Numbered from the stretch's first letter, positions 8,416 to 18,553 are shown. The stretch is DNA of 64,000 nt from JBNLBS01 sp050303415 (GCA_050303415.1 JBNLBS010000011.1:62001-126000); one strand, 5' to 3'. Notes: generated from the letters alone by a model not told the origin. A program made the numbers and translations.

Positions 8416-11258
8416 TAATTTTTTGTTCGTCGTATAAAATATTTTTCCAGTTCTACGATAAATAGAACCGACGAGGCGACCAGAATGATGCGGAACCATA
8501 TATGGAAGTCGATTGCCGTACTGCCAAATAAAGCCTGCAGTGGGGGAAAGTAGGTAAAACCCAGCTGGAATATGATAAGGATGAAAATGGATATCAACAC
8601 ATAACGGTTACCTGTTAATCCTGCCCAGTTAAAAACCGAGGCAATCAGGTAGCGGGAATTAAACAAATAAAGAATCTCAAACATTACCAGTGTATTTACC
8701 GCTACGGTCCGAGCATGGTCAATTTTCATGCCTTGTTTCATTTCCCACAGGAATAGCCCCATGGTTCCGAGCATCATAATAATGGAGACAATGATAATCC
8801 GCCAAATCAGGAAGTTAGTCAGCAGCGGCTCATTCGCATGGCGCGGTATATGTTGCATAACATTCTGTTCAGGAGGTTCAAAGCCCAATGATAATGCCAG
8901 GGTCACGGTGGTAACCAAGTTCACCCAGAGGATCTGAACAGGTGTTAACGGTAGCTGGTGAAAGCCAAAGAGAATGGCGGCAATAATGATTAATGCTTCA
9001 CCGCCGCTGGTCGGCAGAATAAACAAGATGGATTTTTTAAGGTTGTCATAAACCGTACGACCTTCTTCCACTGCATAGGTGATTGATGCGAAATTGTCAT
9101 CAACCAGTACCATTTCAGCGGCTTCTTTTGCCACTTCAGTACCGTTATAGCCCATTGCGGTACCAATATCGGCACACTTTAAAGCAGGTGCGTCATTGAC
9201 GCCATCACCCGTCATCGCCACAATTAAGCCTTGTTCCTGTAGCAATTTTACTAGAAGTAGTTTGTGCTCAGGGTTTACCCGGGCATAGACATCCACCTCT
9301 TGTACACTTTGGCGTAGCTGATCCATGCTCAACATTTCAAGGTCCTGCCCGGTAAGTACATCTTCGGCATTAACCAGGTTGATTTGTTGAGCAATAGCGC
9401 GTGCGGTAGCGGCATGGTCTCCGGTGATCATCTTTACCCGAATGCCCGCTTTGGCACAGGATTCGACTGCTTTGACGGCTTCTTCTCGTGGTGGGTCGAT
9501 TAAGCCAAACAAACCCAACATAATCAAGCCCTGGTCGAGGTCGCTGAATTTGAGTTCCACATGTTCACAGTTTATCGGTTTAACGGCAATGGCTAATACC
9601 CGTTGACCCTGTTGAGCCATTTGTTCTATACGGTTTAACCAGTAATGTTTATCTAATGCTTGATCGCCAGAATGAGTTCTTTGTTGTTCACACATTTCTA
9701 TCACATGTTCCGGTGCCCCCTTAAGAAAGATGAAGGCTTCACCGCTATGATTATGATGTAGTGTCGCCATAAAACGATGTTCAGATTCGAACGGTATAAG
9801 ATCGGTGCGTGGGAATTGTTTATTCTGTTTTTCAATATCCAGTCCGGCTTTTAAACCGGATATCAGTAAAGCGCCTTCCATGGGGTCGCCATGAACCAAC
9901 CAATGACCTGTTTTGAACTCCAATGTGCTGTCATTACAGAGCATGGCAGCCTGAAGCGCTTCTACTAAAAGAGGATGTTCATCAGGGGTTATGATTTTTT
10001 CAGAAAGGAAAATTGAACCGTGCAGGTCGTAGCCGGTACCGCTTAATTTGAACAGGTAGTCGGACGTGGCAATATTTCTTACAGTCATTTCATTTCGGGT
10101 TATGGTTCCGGTTTTATCGGAACAAATGACTGATACGGCTCCAAGGGTTTCAACAGCCGGTAGACGGCGTATTATGGCATTACGTTTAGCCATACGCTGA
10201 ACACCAATAGCCAAGGCGATGGTCATAATGGCTGGTAAGCCTTCAGGAATTGCTGCGACGGCGATGCTGACTGCAGCAAGAAACATTTCCGTAGCAAGAT
10301 AATCACGAATTAAAACACCAAATGCAAAGGTAATAAACGCGATGGCTAAAATGGCGAAAGTCAGCCAGCGGCCAAACCGGGCCATTTGTCTTAATAACGG
10401 CGTAGTTGCGGATTTTATTTCAGACACCAGGGTACTGATACAGCCAATTTCCGTGTATGCACCCGTTGCTGCTACCACGCCACTCCCTTGTCCGTGTGTT
10501 ACTAAGGTGCCTGAATAAGCCATACACAATCGATCACCGAGTACACTTTCTTTTGCAACCGGCTCGACAGTTTTTTCGACCGTCAACGATTCACCGGTTA
10601 AAACTGATTCTTGTATCTGTAGCCCCTTAACCTGGAACAACCTTAGGTCGGCGGGTACTTTATCTCCTGACTGCAACAAGACCACATCGCCTGGAACAAG
10701 CTGTTCAGCAGGGATGCTTATTTGTTGTGTATCGCGTAGCACAATAGCATTGTGTGAAAGCATCTGCTGTATTGCTCTTAAAGCATTTTCAGCCTTACCC
10801 TCCTGAAGAAATCCGATGATAGCATTGAGAAGTACCACGCCCAAAATAACACCGGCATCAATCCAGTGTCCCAGCATGGCCGTGACGGCACTGGCAATCA
10901 TTAAGACGTAAATGAGAATATTATGGAACTGGTAGAAAAAACGAACTAATGGGCCGTGGGTTTGAACTTCGGGAAGCCTATTTGAACCGTATTTGACCAG
11001 TCGGTTAGCTGACTCCTTTTTGGAAAGTCCTTCGGGGCCGCTTTGCAGTAGGTTAAAAACAGTGTTGATATTTTCGTGATGCCAATACTTTGAGCTACCC
11101 GACGGCTTGATTGTTATTTGCTCCTTAAGTTTTTTGTATGCGTTTAATGACCATTGGGTAATCACCGCACCAATAACGGACAAAATAAACAATATGCATA
11201 GTAGAGTCAGCCATTCGATAACTGCATTATCAAATTGCCAGGTTAGATTGTCATTCAT
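8412..11258 (-). CDS. P-type (P2-like) cation-transporting ATPase
   Basis: This 948-residue membrane pump couples ATP hydrolysis to cation transport. It contains an N-terminal cation ATPase domain, the actuator loop LTGES, the M4 motif IPEGLPA, the phosphorylation site DKTGT (Asp 381), the hinge MTGDGVNDAPALK and six C-terminal membrane segments, i.e. the calcium/sodium-pump type architecture. An additional hydrophobic segment precedes the usual N-terminus (residues about 17-38). In M6 the calcium-pump Asp of VTDG is replaced by Thr (VNLVTTVTLALS), so the ion cannot be assigned to calcium with confidence. Start context: the palindrome at 11271-11289 lies directly upstream. Confidence 0.88.
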   Translation of the reverse strand: MNDNLTWQFDNAVIEWLTLLCILFILSVIGAVITQWSLNAYKKLKEQITIKPSGSSKYWHHENINTVFNLLQSGPEGLSKKESANRLVKYGSNRLPEVQTHGPLVRFFYQFHNILIYVLMIASAVTAMLGHWIDAGVILGVVLLNAIIGFLQEGKAENALRAIQQMLSHNAIVLRDTQQISIPAEQLVPGDVVLLQSGDKVPADLRLFQVKGLQIQESVLTGESLTVEKTVEPVAKESVLGDRLCMAYSGTLVTHGQGSGVVAATGAYTEIGCISTLVSEIKSATTPLLRQMARFGRWLTFAILAIAFITFAFGVLIRDYLATEMFLAAVSIAVAAIPEGLPAIMTIALAIGVQRMAKRNAIIRRLPAVETLGAVSVICSDKTGTITRNEMTVRNIATSDYLFKLSGTGYDLHGSIFLSEKIITPDEHPLLVEALQAAMLCNDSTLEFKTGHWLVHGDPMEGALLISGLKAGLDIEKQNKQFPRTDLIPFESEHRFMATLHHNHSGEAFIFLKGAPEHVIEMCEQQRTHSGDQALDKHYWLNRIEQMAQQGQRVLAIAVKPINCEHVELKFSDLDQGLIMLGLFGLIDPPREEAVKAVESCAKAGIRVKMITGDHAATARAIAQQINLVNAEDVLTGQDLEMLSMDQLRQSVQEVDVYARVNPEHKLLLVKLLQEQGLIVAMTGDGVNDAPALKCADIGTAMGYNGTEVAKEAAEMVLVDDNFASITYAVEEGRTVYDNLKKSILFILPTSGGEALIIIAAILFGFHQLPLTPVQILWVNLVTTVTLALSLGFEPPEQNVMQHIPRHANEPLLTNFLIWRIIIVSIIMMLGTMGLFLWEMKQGMKIDHARTVAVNTLVMFEILYLFNSRYLIASVFNWAGLTGNRYVLISIFILIIFQLGFTYFPPLQALFGSTAIDFHIWFRIILVASSVLFIVELEKYFIRRTKNY

Positions 11259-11270
11259 CTGAAAACCTTC

Positions 11271-11289
11271 TGTTGAATCGTATTCAACA
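11271..11289. promoter_or_regulatory. Perfect 8-3-8 palindrome just upstream of the P-type ATPase start
   Basis: TGTTGAAT and ATTCAACA form a perfect dyad around a CGT centre, 13 to 31 bases before the ATPase start codon. The size and position suit a dimeric repressor operator, but no regulator is known. A chance or RNA-structural role cannot be excluded. Confidence 0.35.
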
Positions 11290-11503
11290 CTAAACTGTAA
11301 ACAAGAACCCTGGTAATCGTTTTAATTTAACATAGACCTCAAAAAAAAATTCTCCATTTTGAAGATTTTGAAATAAGAAAATTAATTAGTTCTGGAGTGG
11401 CAGCTACGAGGGAGGGCATGTATGAATATTTATAATGAAAGGCCTTATCCTTCCGTAGTATCGATTTGTTTAAGATTTTTTGGTTTGGGCAAGAATTTTG
11501 TGA

Positions 11504-11541
11504 GTGCCCAGTTAAATTGTTGAACAATTTTTACCGGGCAC
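11504..11541. terminator. Large inverted repeat downstream of the lipoprotein gene
   Basis: GTGCCC and GGGCAC flank a nearly perfect dyad whose centre is AAATTGTT-G-AACAATTT, giving a stem of about 18 pairs with one slip. It begins 38 bases beyond the stop of the minus-strand lipoprotein gene, where a terminator would be expected, although a clear T-run is missing. It may also be a protein-binding palindrome. The rest of 11259-11578 holds no supported gene. Confidence 0.4.
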
Positions 11542-11578
11542 TGGTGGAAGATAATAGGTGTTTTAAGTGGGTTTTTTA

Positions 11579-12745
11579 TCAATTACAACTTCTATTAAAT
11601 GGTTTATAGCTCACTAATTCACCACTGTTGTAATCAACTCTCTCGGTTTCTGAAATTTCTTTTTCTACCGTCCAATTATCTCCAGCAGATTGCAATAAAT
11701 AGCTCTTATTCATGCAGACAACTTCATCTGATTCGCTTATCCCGTAAACTAATCGACAGCTTGCCATATCCAGGTTTTTTGTTAAATAACAATTTGCAGT
11801 GGTCGCTCTTACTTTAGATATTAATCCTTGTTTATTAAGGTCGTCTTCCAGCTTTAATGCGGCAGCAACTTTTGCCAAATGAGCTTTTATTGTACGCTGA
11901 GTTCCAGTTAAAGGCGCTTCCTCAATAGGGTGAGCCAGATGGATTTGCTTTTCAGTTAATTGCCTTGCAACGCTCCAACCATTTTCATTTTTGTATAGTT
12001 GCATTTTTACAGTAGACGGGATTGAGTCCTCGGTAATAATTTCATAGCCGATAAACCCGACTTTTGGATAGTTTTCCTTACTATTGCCTGAATAACTGGT
12101 GCCAAACTGTTTTAACAAATGAGCATTGGGGTATTTATTCTGCAGGTATTGGCGGCTAACATAAATAAGCGTATCGAAGCTGTCATAAGATAGATCTATC
12201 TGGTTATCCTTGATACGAATGTCACCAAAAGTTGCGAAATAGCTCCCCTTAACATCTGTCCTAGTATCTTCATTTACAATAAGCCGAATTGAAAAGGGGA
12301 TACCCAATTCGGTTTGTTTACCGAAGGTCAGTTCCATTTCATAATCATTCAACACTATTTTTTCATCAGGTAGCTTGTCATCCTTTTTTTTGATACCTAA
12401 ACGCAGATGAGGACTACCAAAGCCACTTTCAGAATTAACTTTGATAGTCTTATTTTCTAAAGAATCTTTTTCAAAAGTAACAATGCTGATGGAACGGTTG
12501 GCAAAAAAATCTTTGCCTTGTCTTAATGTTAGTGTTCCATTTTCCAGCCGAGCCTGTTCAATTTGGAACTTGTAACCTCGGACAACACCTTCAACTGTGG
12601 ACGGTATGATTTTGCTTTGTTGTGGTGGCGTATTTTGTTCGTTTTCTTCGGGTGATGTGGTTTGTTTTGACTTTTCTTCATAACTACAGCCAAATAAAGC
12701 AATTGAACAAATCACTAAAGCCAAAAATGATTTTATTGTGTACAT
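11579..12745 (-). CDS. Lipoprotein of unknown function
   Basis: The 388-residue product starts with a type II signal sequence ending in the lipobox LFGC (Cys 20), followed by a Lys/Glu/Gln-rich linker and a largely beta-predicted exported region. I recognise no family. ATG 12745 was chosen because GGAAGAG precedes it closely and the signal sequence starts there; an in-frame start 57 bases further upstream would put 19 unlikely residues before it. Its neighbours are a cation pump downstream and a DUF805 protein upstream, and neither suggests a role. Confidence 0.7.
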   Translation of the reverse strand: MYTIKSFLALVICSIALFGCSYEEKSKQTTSPEENEQNTPPQQSKIIPSTVEGVVRGYKFQIEQARLENGTLTLRQGKDFFANRSISIVTFEKDSLENKTIKVNSESGFGSPHLRLGIKKKDDKLPDEKIVLNDYEMELTFGKQTELGIPFSIRLIVNEDTRTDVKGSYFATFGDIRIKDNQIDLSYDSFDTLIYVSRQYLQNKYPNAHLLKQFGTSYSGNSKENYPKVGFIGYEIITEDSIPSTVKMQLYKNENGWSVARQLTEKQIHLAHPIEEAPLTGTQRTIKAHLAKVAAALKLEDDLNKQGLISKVRATTANCYLTKNLDMASCRLVYGISESDEVVCMNKSYLLQSAGDNWTVEKEISETERVDYNSGELVSYKPFNRSCN

Positions 12746-12939
12746 TAACTCTTCCCTTGAATTATTGTTGATGCTTCTTAAAGCTTCGCCGGGATATTCC
12801 AAAATTTTTTTTAGATTTAGTTGCTTATAAGGGCGAACTGTTTCATTAGAATCCCCGGCGATTAATTTTCCTTACCTGTTCGTTATAAAACTACCCAGGT
12901 AAATTTATTACGGAAAATTTTGCAAATTAGTCTGGCTTG

Positions 12940-13305
12940 TCAAGCGGCCTTCGGATTAGGACCATATTGATTATCGCCTGGCTGGCTGTCCAGTACAAGG
13001 AAGAATAGAATGACCAATACGCCAATGACAGGGATCAAGGAGATCAGTAACCACCAGCCGCTACGATCCGTATCGTGCAGGCGTCGTACGGCGACAGCTA
13101 ATCCCGGAATCAGCACAGCTAATGAATAGAAGCCGCTGAAGAGACCAACACTCGTTTCAGCACTAACCGTGCCAAATAAATTATCGATAAAGCCAAGTAC
13201 AAGGGCGATGATAAAGTTAAACAAGATGAAAAACCAATATTCCTTGCGTCTTGCTCTTCCACTAAATACCGCATATTTTTGTAAAACCTGAAGATACCAG
13301 TTCAT
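12940..13305 (-). CDS. DUF805 family inner-membrane protein
   Basis: The 121-residue protein carries the DUF805 pattern: an N-terminal F-x-GRARRKEYW segment, membrane helices around residues 25-45, 55-70 and 82-105, the RRLHDTDRSGWW motif near residues 73-84, and a Gly/Asn/Pro-rich tail ending in NQYGPNP. Proteins of this family (YhaH, YhaI) are small inner-membrane proteins of unknown function. AGGAGAAG immediately precedes the ATG. Confidence 0.85.
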   Translation of the reverse strand: MNWYLQVLQKYAVFSGRARRKEYWFFILFNFIIALVLGFIDNLFGTVSAETSVGLFSGFYSLAVLIPGLAVAVRRLHDTDRSGWWLLISLIPVIGVLVILFFLVLDSQPGDNQYGPNPKAA

Positions 13306-13566
13306 TTTCTTCTCCTAGTTGTTATTAGCTCCCCTTATTAATTATTCTGGTGATAGGCGGGGTTACAGTCACCAATAAGTTTACAGCAATAAAACAGCAG
13401 AATTTATTAATGTTTAACGTGCTGGATAAGCCGATATGGATAAAGTGTCTTTGTATAATTCCCGTTGATATGTCTATTCTGTGGATGGATTATTCCAATA
13501 AATGTTAAACGACGATTTGTTCTGCTTAGGTTTATAATAGACGATTTTTCTTGTTTAATATTTTTA

Positions 13567-16335
13567 ATGAATACATTTCTTCCCGGTCAGCGTTGGATTA
13601 GTAATGCTGAATCTGAATTGGGCTTGGGTCTGGTGCTTGAGGCTGATTTTAATCGCGTTACTGTTTTATTTTTGGCAACGGGTGATAAACGTGTGTACGC
13701 ACGTGATAATGCGCCGTTGACCCGGGTAAGGTTTTCTCCGGGCGATAGAATCGACTCGGTCGATCAAGTCAGTTTAATTGTCGAAAATGTTATCGAGCAG
13801 GATGGTTTGATAACTTATCAAGGTAAAAATGATGCTGGAGAAGCGGTACAATTTGATGAAATTGAACTAAATCATCATATTCAATTTAACAAGCCTCAGG
13901 ACCGTCTGTTTGCCGGCCAGATCGATCCGGTTTCCTGGTTTTCTTTACGTTATCAGACTTGGCGTAGACAACACCAACATCACCAATCGCTGGTCAAAGG
14001 TTTGCAGGGGGGGCGGGCTTCTTTACTTCCGCATCAAATATATATTGCCCAAGAAGCAGCTAATCGTTCAGCGCCTCGAATTATGCTGGCGGATGAAGTG
14101 GGGCTGGGTAAAACTATTGAAGCCGGCCTGATTCTGCATCATCGTCTTATTAACGGTTTAAGCAAACGGGTATTAATCCTAGTGCCGGAAACTCTGGTGC
14201 ATCAGTGGCTGGTGGAAATGTTAAGGCGTTTTAATTTACGCTTCAGTATTTTTGATGAAGAACGCTGCCAGGAAGCACATGCCCCGAATCCTTTTGTAAC
14301 CGAACAACTAGTCCTCTGCAGTCAGGGTTTTTTTAGTCAATATCCTCAACGTCAGCAACAGGCACTGCAAGCTGACTGGGATATGGTGATTGTTGATGAA
14401 GCCCATCACCTGCAATGGAATGAGCAACACGCAAGCCTAGAATATCAGTTTGTAGAGCAACTGGGAAGGGTTGTTGCCAGTTTGATTTTGCTAACAGCCA
14501 CCCCTGAGCAATTAGGCAAAAAATCGCATTTTGCCCAATTAAGGTTATTAGATCCCGACCGCTTTTACAGTTATGAAGAATTTGTCGCCGAGCAGGATCA
14601 GTTTGAGCCGGTGGCTAATATTTCCAAACTGTTATTGGCAGGCGAGCCTTTGAATGACTCTGCCAAAGAAAGTTTAGTACAACTGGTTAGGGCTGACCAG
14701 ATAGAGGACTTATTAAATCAGCTTGATCATCCTGATAAAGCCGATGAAGCACGGGAGCAGGTTATCCGTATCCTGCTTGATCACCATGGTACCGGACGAA
14801 TTCTGTTTCGAAACTCAAGACAGACAGTAAAAGGTTTTCCAGAGCGGGAAGGTTACGGCTATGCCTTGGTTGGTGAGGAAAATATAGACAACTTGTCTGA
14901 TGATCCGCGCTTTCAGTGGCTGTTGGGCATGATTAAACAACTGGCTGGACAAAAAGCATTATTGATCTGCCACCATCCGCAAATGGTAATAGACCTGGAA
15001 AAAATGCTAAGAACCAGAGCGGGGATCGCTGCTGCGGTTTTTCATGAGGGTATGACTATCGTCGAACGGGACAGGGCGGCAGCCTATTTTGCCGATGAGG
15101 AAAGTGCGGCACGTTTGTTGATTTGTTCGGAAATAGGCAGTGAGGGGCGTAATTTTCAATTTGCGCACCATTTAATCATGTTTGATCTGCCGTTGAGCCC
15201 TGACTTATTGCAACAAAGAATTGGTCGTTTAGATCGGATAGGACAAAAAAAAACTATTCAGATTCATGTACCTTATATAGAGAATAGTGAACAAGATAGA
15301 TTATTCCATTGGTATCAGGATGGCTTAAATGCATTTCATTTTAATAGCTCATCGGCTAGTCGCGTGGCAGAAATTTTACATACTGAATTAAATCAGTTCT
15401 TGACTGCTACCGAAAACAATTTTGATGCGTTTGTTGCTAAAACCAAGGTTTTAAGTGAGCAAATGGAAGCGGAAATGCATCTGGGAAGGGATCAGCTATT
15501 GGAATTGAATTCCTGCCGTAAGGATCAGGCACAGGTTTTAATTGATCAACTCAATGCGCTGGATCGGGCGAATGAAATCTGGCCATATATGGATGCCGTT
15601 TTTGATTGCTATGGTGTCGATACCGAATACCATTCCAAGGATTGTTACATCCTGCGGCCTAGCGAGCATATGCGCTTATCTCATTTTCCCGGTTTGCCGG
15701 AAGATGGTATTACTATCACGGTTAACCGAGAGATTGCCTTGGTACGGGAAGACCTGCAGTTTATGACTTGGGAGCATCCGATGGTGACTGCAGCGATGGA
15801 TCTGGTGTTGTCCAGTGAAACCGGCAATGCTACGGTCAGTGTTAATCGGCATCCAGAGTTAAAATCCGGGCAATATCTTCTGGAGGTACTGTTTGTAGCT
15901 GAATGCAGTGCACCGGATCATTTACAAATGGGCCGGTTTTTACCGCCGACACCAATACGTGTATTAGTTGATCAGAATAAGCAGGATCTAACAGATAAAA
16001 TTGCTCATGACTGCCTGGTTGCAACCGATGATACAGTTGATATTGAGCAAATCACCCGTTTTTTGAACAGTCAACGGGAAGAAATTAATTCAATACTGGA
16101 AACTGGAGAAGTAAAAGCGAAAATAATGATGCAAAATATGATTGCTAAAGCAACTGAAAATATGCTAAGCAGTTTAACCGGGGAAATAAAAAGACTGGTA
16201 CGGTTAAAAAAAGTCAACCCAAGCATTAAAGATGAGGAAATTGAGTATCTTAAGGATAATGTCCTTCTGGCTCATCAGAATCTCCAGCAAACGCAATTAA
16301 AACTGGATGCTGTGCGTTTTATAATTATTAATTAA
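13567..16335 (+). CDS. rapA: RNA polymerase-associated ATP-dependent protein RapA (HepA)
   Basis: RapA is a Swi2/Snf2 ATPase that binds RNA polymerase and promotes its recycling. The 922-residue product begins MNTFLPGQRWISNAESELG, matching the start of RapA of Escherichia coli; the upstream TTG at 13465 is rejected. Tudor-like N-terminal domains precede the helicase core, with Walker A DEVGLGKT at about residue 176 and the DEAH box VDEAHH at about 277. The C-terminal helicase motif has GSEGRNFQFA and QRIGRLDRIGQ. The C-terminal RapA-specific regions (DGITIT...REIALVRED...WEHP) are all present, so it appears full-length. Confidence 0.95.
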   Translation: MNTFLPGQRWISNAESELGLGLVLEADFNRVTVLFLATGDKRVYARDNAPLTRVRFSPGDRIDSVDQVSLIVENVIEQDGLITYQGKNDAGEAVQFDEIELNHHIQFNKPQDRLFAGQIDPVSWFSLRYQTWRRQHQHHQSLVKGLQGGRASLLPHQIYIAQEAANRSAPRIMLADEVGLGKTIEAGLILHHRLINGLSKRVLILVPETLVHQWLVEMLRRFNLRFSIFDEERCQEAHAPNPFVTEQLVLCSQGFFSQYPQRQQQALQADWDMVIVDEAHHLQWNEQHASLEYQFVEQLGRVVASLILLTATPEQLGKKSHFAQLRLLDPDRFYSYEEFVAEQDQFEPVANISKLLLAGEPLNDSAKESLVQLVRADQIEDLLNQLDHPDKADEAREQVIRILLDHHGTGRILFRNSRQTVKGFPEREGYGYALVGEENIDNLSDDPRFQWLLGMIKQLAGQKALLICHHPQMVIDLEKMLRTRAGIAAAVFHEGMTIVERDRAAAYFADEESAARLLICSEIGSEGRNFQFAHHLIMFDLPLSPDLLQQRIGRLDRIGQKKTIQIHVPYIENSEQDRLFHWYQDGLNAFHFNSSSASRVAEILHTELNQFLTATENNFDAFVAKTKVLSEQMEAEMHLGRDQLLELNSCRKDQAQVLIDQLNALDRANEIWPYMDAVFDCYGVDTEYHSKDCYILRPSEHMRLSHFPGLPEDGITITVNREIALVREDLQFMTWEHPMVTAAMDLVLSSETGNATVSVNRHPELKSGQYLLEVLFVAECSAPDHLQMGRFLPPTPIRVLVDQNKQDLTDKIAHDCLVATDDTVDIEQITRFLNSQREEINSILETGEVKAKIMMQNMIAKATENMLSSLTGEIKRLVRLKKVNPSIKDEEIEYLKDNVLLAHQNLQQTQLKLDAVRFIIIN

Positions 16336-16434
16336 TACCTACTAAAACAGCGGGTTTTGTTTACTAGGAAACTATATTATATTGGACTTATAATTTCTTA
16401 ATAATTTAGTTATTCTATAATAAATAAAGCGCAT

Positions 16435-17817
16435 ATGAATAATAATGAGTTGTATCAACCTTTATTTGACCAAATTTATAATAATAAAAATAAAAATTTA
16501 TTAAAAGAGTTGAGTCTTATTGTTGAGAGCCATAAACAAAGTGTGGCTGATAGTTTTTATGATTTACTCATTGAGAATTCAAAAACTCGAGCTTTCTTGA
16601 CCACAGAAATAGTACAAACCCGGTTGCAGTTTTCACTGAAACAATGGCTGATTGATATCTTTAATCACGAACATCAAAGTAATTTCTATCATTATATTGA
16701 AATGCAGAAAGTGATTGGTGAAGTGCATGCCCGCATTCAGATTCCCATCACTTTTGTAGTCTTTGGAGTAAGTAATTTAAAACAGTCGTTTTTTAAAATT
16801 ATACAAAGCTTGGATATGCCGCCCGAGCGAAAGATAAGAGCCTTGGATTTAACCTATAGAGTGATTGATCTATCGGTGCTTATCTTTAATGATGTGTATT
16901 TAAAAAATTTCATGAATGAGGAAAAAAATACTCAGTCATTGCGCCATTATTATGTCAGTCATAACCTGGCTATTGAATTCGAACAGTCTCGTTCCACCTT
17001 ATTGCATTGGCATAGGGACTTAATGACTTTGCTCTATCATCCCTATTCAAAATATCGACATGGACAGGTCGCTCATATTCGGTCGTCAAAATTCGGGTTA
17101 TGGGTGGATCACCGGGCCAGCCTGTTATTTTACGACCAAAATGAAGTGAAGAGTTTTCAGGATAACCTGAACGAGGTCGATAAGGTTCTTGATTTGATCA
17201 TTGAACAAAGCAAAAAAGGTGATTGGCAGGGTTTGGCTGAGTCAATGGAAAAAATGAATGTGTTAATTTCCAATATTGACTGGCTTCTGGGACGTATAGC
17301 CCAGGAAATTGTTAATATGGAAAATAATAAAGACCCTTTAACAAGGCTTTTTACCCGTCGTTACCTGCCTGCTATTATTCAACATGAAATCAGTTATTGT
17401 TTAAGCAATAATGAAACATTAGGCCTTATCTTAGTGGATGTTGATTATTTTAAAAAAATCAATGATTGCTACGGACACAGTGTGGGAGATTCTGTTTTGA
17501 TGATACTGGCGAATATTTTAACCACAACCATTCGACCTTATGATCATGTTTTTCGTTATGGTGGTGAAGAATTTCTAATTATTATTAATAATGCAAATGA
17601 AGAAATTTGCTTGAAAATTGCTGAAAAAATCAGGGCAAAAGTGGCGGCACATGTATTTGAGGATTTACCGATTTTAAAAGAACCCATTACCGTTAGTTTA
17701 GGTTTGGCAGTCTTTGATAAGCATCCGGATTATGAGCAGTTAATTAATCATGCCGATCAGGCTTTATATAGTGCAAAAGAAAATGGCCGTAACAGGGTTG
17801 AGTTGTATCAAGCATAG
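16435..17817 (+). CDS. dosC: Globin-coupled diguanylate cyclase, DosC-like oxygen sensor
   Basis: The 460-residue protein has the same length and architecture as DosC (YddV) of E. coli: an N-terminal globin sensor, a helical middle domain and a C-terminal GGDEF domain. In the globin part VHARI places His 98 as the probable proximal haem ligand and Tyr 42 near the distal tyrosine. The catalytic motif is GGEEF (residues 376-380), and RPYD starting at 367 is the inhibitory I-site. It should make cyclic di-GMP under control of oxygen bound to haem. No dosP-like phosphodiesterase gene lies beside it, unlike in E. coli. Confidence 0.85.
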   Translation: MNNNELYQPLFDQIYNNKNKNLLKELSLIVESHKQSVADSFYDLLIENSKTRAFLTTEIVQTRLQFSLKQWLIDIFNHEHQSNFYHYIEMQKVIGEVHARIQIPITFVVFGVSNLKQSFFKIIQSLDMPPERKIRALDLTYRVIDLSVLIFNDVYLKNFMNEEKNTQSLRHYYVSHNLAIEFEQSRSTLLHWHRDLMTLLYHPYSKYRHGQVAHIRSSKFGLWVDHRASLLFYDQNEVKSFQDNLNEVDKVLDLIIEQSKKGDWQGLAESMEKMNVLISNIDWLLGRIAQEIVNMENNKDPLTRLFTRRYLPAIIQHEISYCLSNNETLGLILVDVDYFKKINDCYGHSVGDSVLMILANILTTTIRPYDHVFRYGGEEFLIIINNANEEICLKIAEKIRAKVAAHVFEDLPILKEPITVSLGLAVFDKHPDYEQLINHADQALYSAKENGRNRVELYQA

Positions 17818-17944
17818 CAAGGAAGACTATAACGTTGGGCACACTGCAGAAATAACCGAAGTCAGAAGTTTGTGTATTACGGAGGATTGAAAAGGACTTT
17901 AGAGTAATATATTTCGATTGATAAACAGTCTTGATCTTAGTACC

Positions 17945-18553
17945 TTAATGACTTTCTATATGATCCAATGGCGGTGAATTTTTTCTTTTAACCCAGAGTG
18001 AGAAAATAATCATGGCCCAGCCGCGGAAAATTATTTCCAAACTCAAGCACAGGGCAAGGAACCAGGATTCAGCTGTCGGCCAGTTAAAACAGATTAAGAA
18101 ACCCATGATGACGGCAGTAATGCCCATAAAACTGGTGGAATACTTATGCGGCAGTCCTAAGGCGTGAACCAGTGTTACGCGAACGCTGCCACGGACTATT
18201 AAAAATGCAGCGATCATCATGCTGATGCGGGCCGGGTCCTCGGAAACACTAAAAATAATTAAACCGCCGATGACAATATCCAGAATACCCACTTGCAGGT
18301 TATGGTGAAAATCCCTTAATGCTTTGGCAAAAAATGCTTCTAAGCACTCGTGCAGGCCCAACGCAAGAATTACCATTCCTGTTACAGGCAGCCAGGAAAA
18401 TTCACGTGCAGACATAATGATACTGTCAGGGCTGAAAATACTGGCCAAGACCAATGTAACGCCTAAAACTATAATCAAACCGCCCTGAAACATCAGGCGT
18501 TTCCAACTAAGATTAAATTCCTCAATTTGGAACAGTGTTGAAATCAATTTCAT
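17945..18553 (-). CDS. HdeD/DUF308-like membrane protein
   Basis: The 202-residue protein consists almost entirely of hydrophobic segments, about six, arranged as a two-fold repeat with short basic loops, as in the HdeD/DUF308 family (HdeD of E. coli is linked to acid resistance). Glycine-rich turns such as VIGGLIIF and VRGSVRV fit that family. No acid-stress genes are nearby, so a role in acid resistance is not supported here. It is convergent with the dosC-like gene and has the same direction as the AIM24-like gene. Confidence 0.7.
   Translation of the reverse strand: MKLISTLFQIEEFNLSWKRLMFQGGLIIVLGVTLVLASIFSPDSIIMSAREFSWLPVTGMVILALGLHECLEAFFAKALRDFHHNLQVGILDIVIGGLIIFSVSEDPARISMMIAAFLIVRGSVRVTLVHALGLPHKYSTSFMGITAVIMGFLICFNWPTAESWFLALCLSLEIIFRGWAMIIFSLWVKRKNSPPLDHIESH

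Noticed and set aside
11339..11527. 62-codon minus-strand ORF in the ATPase-lipoprotein intergenic region
   Set aside because: It lacks a ribosome-binding site, overlaps the large palindrome and has no recognisable composition or motif.
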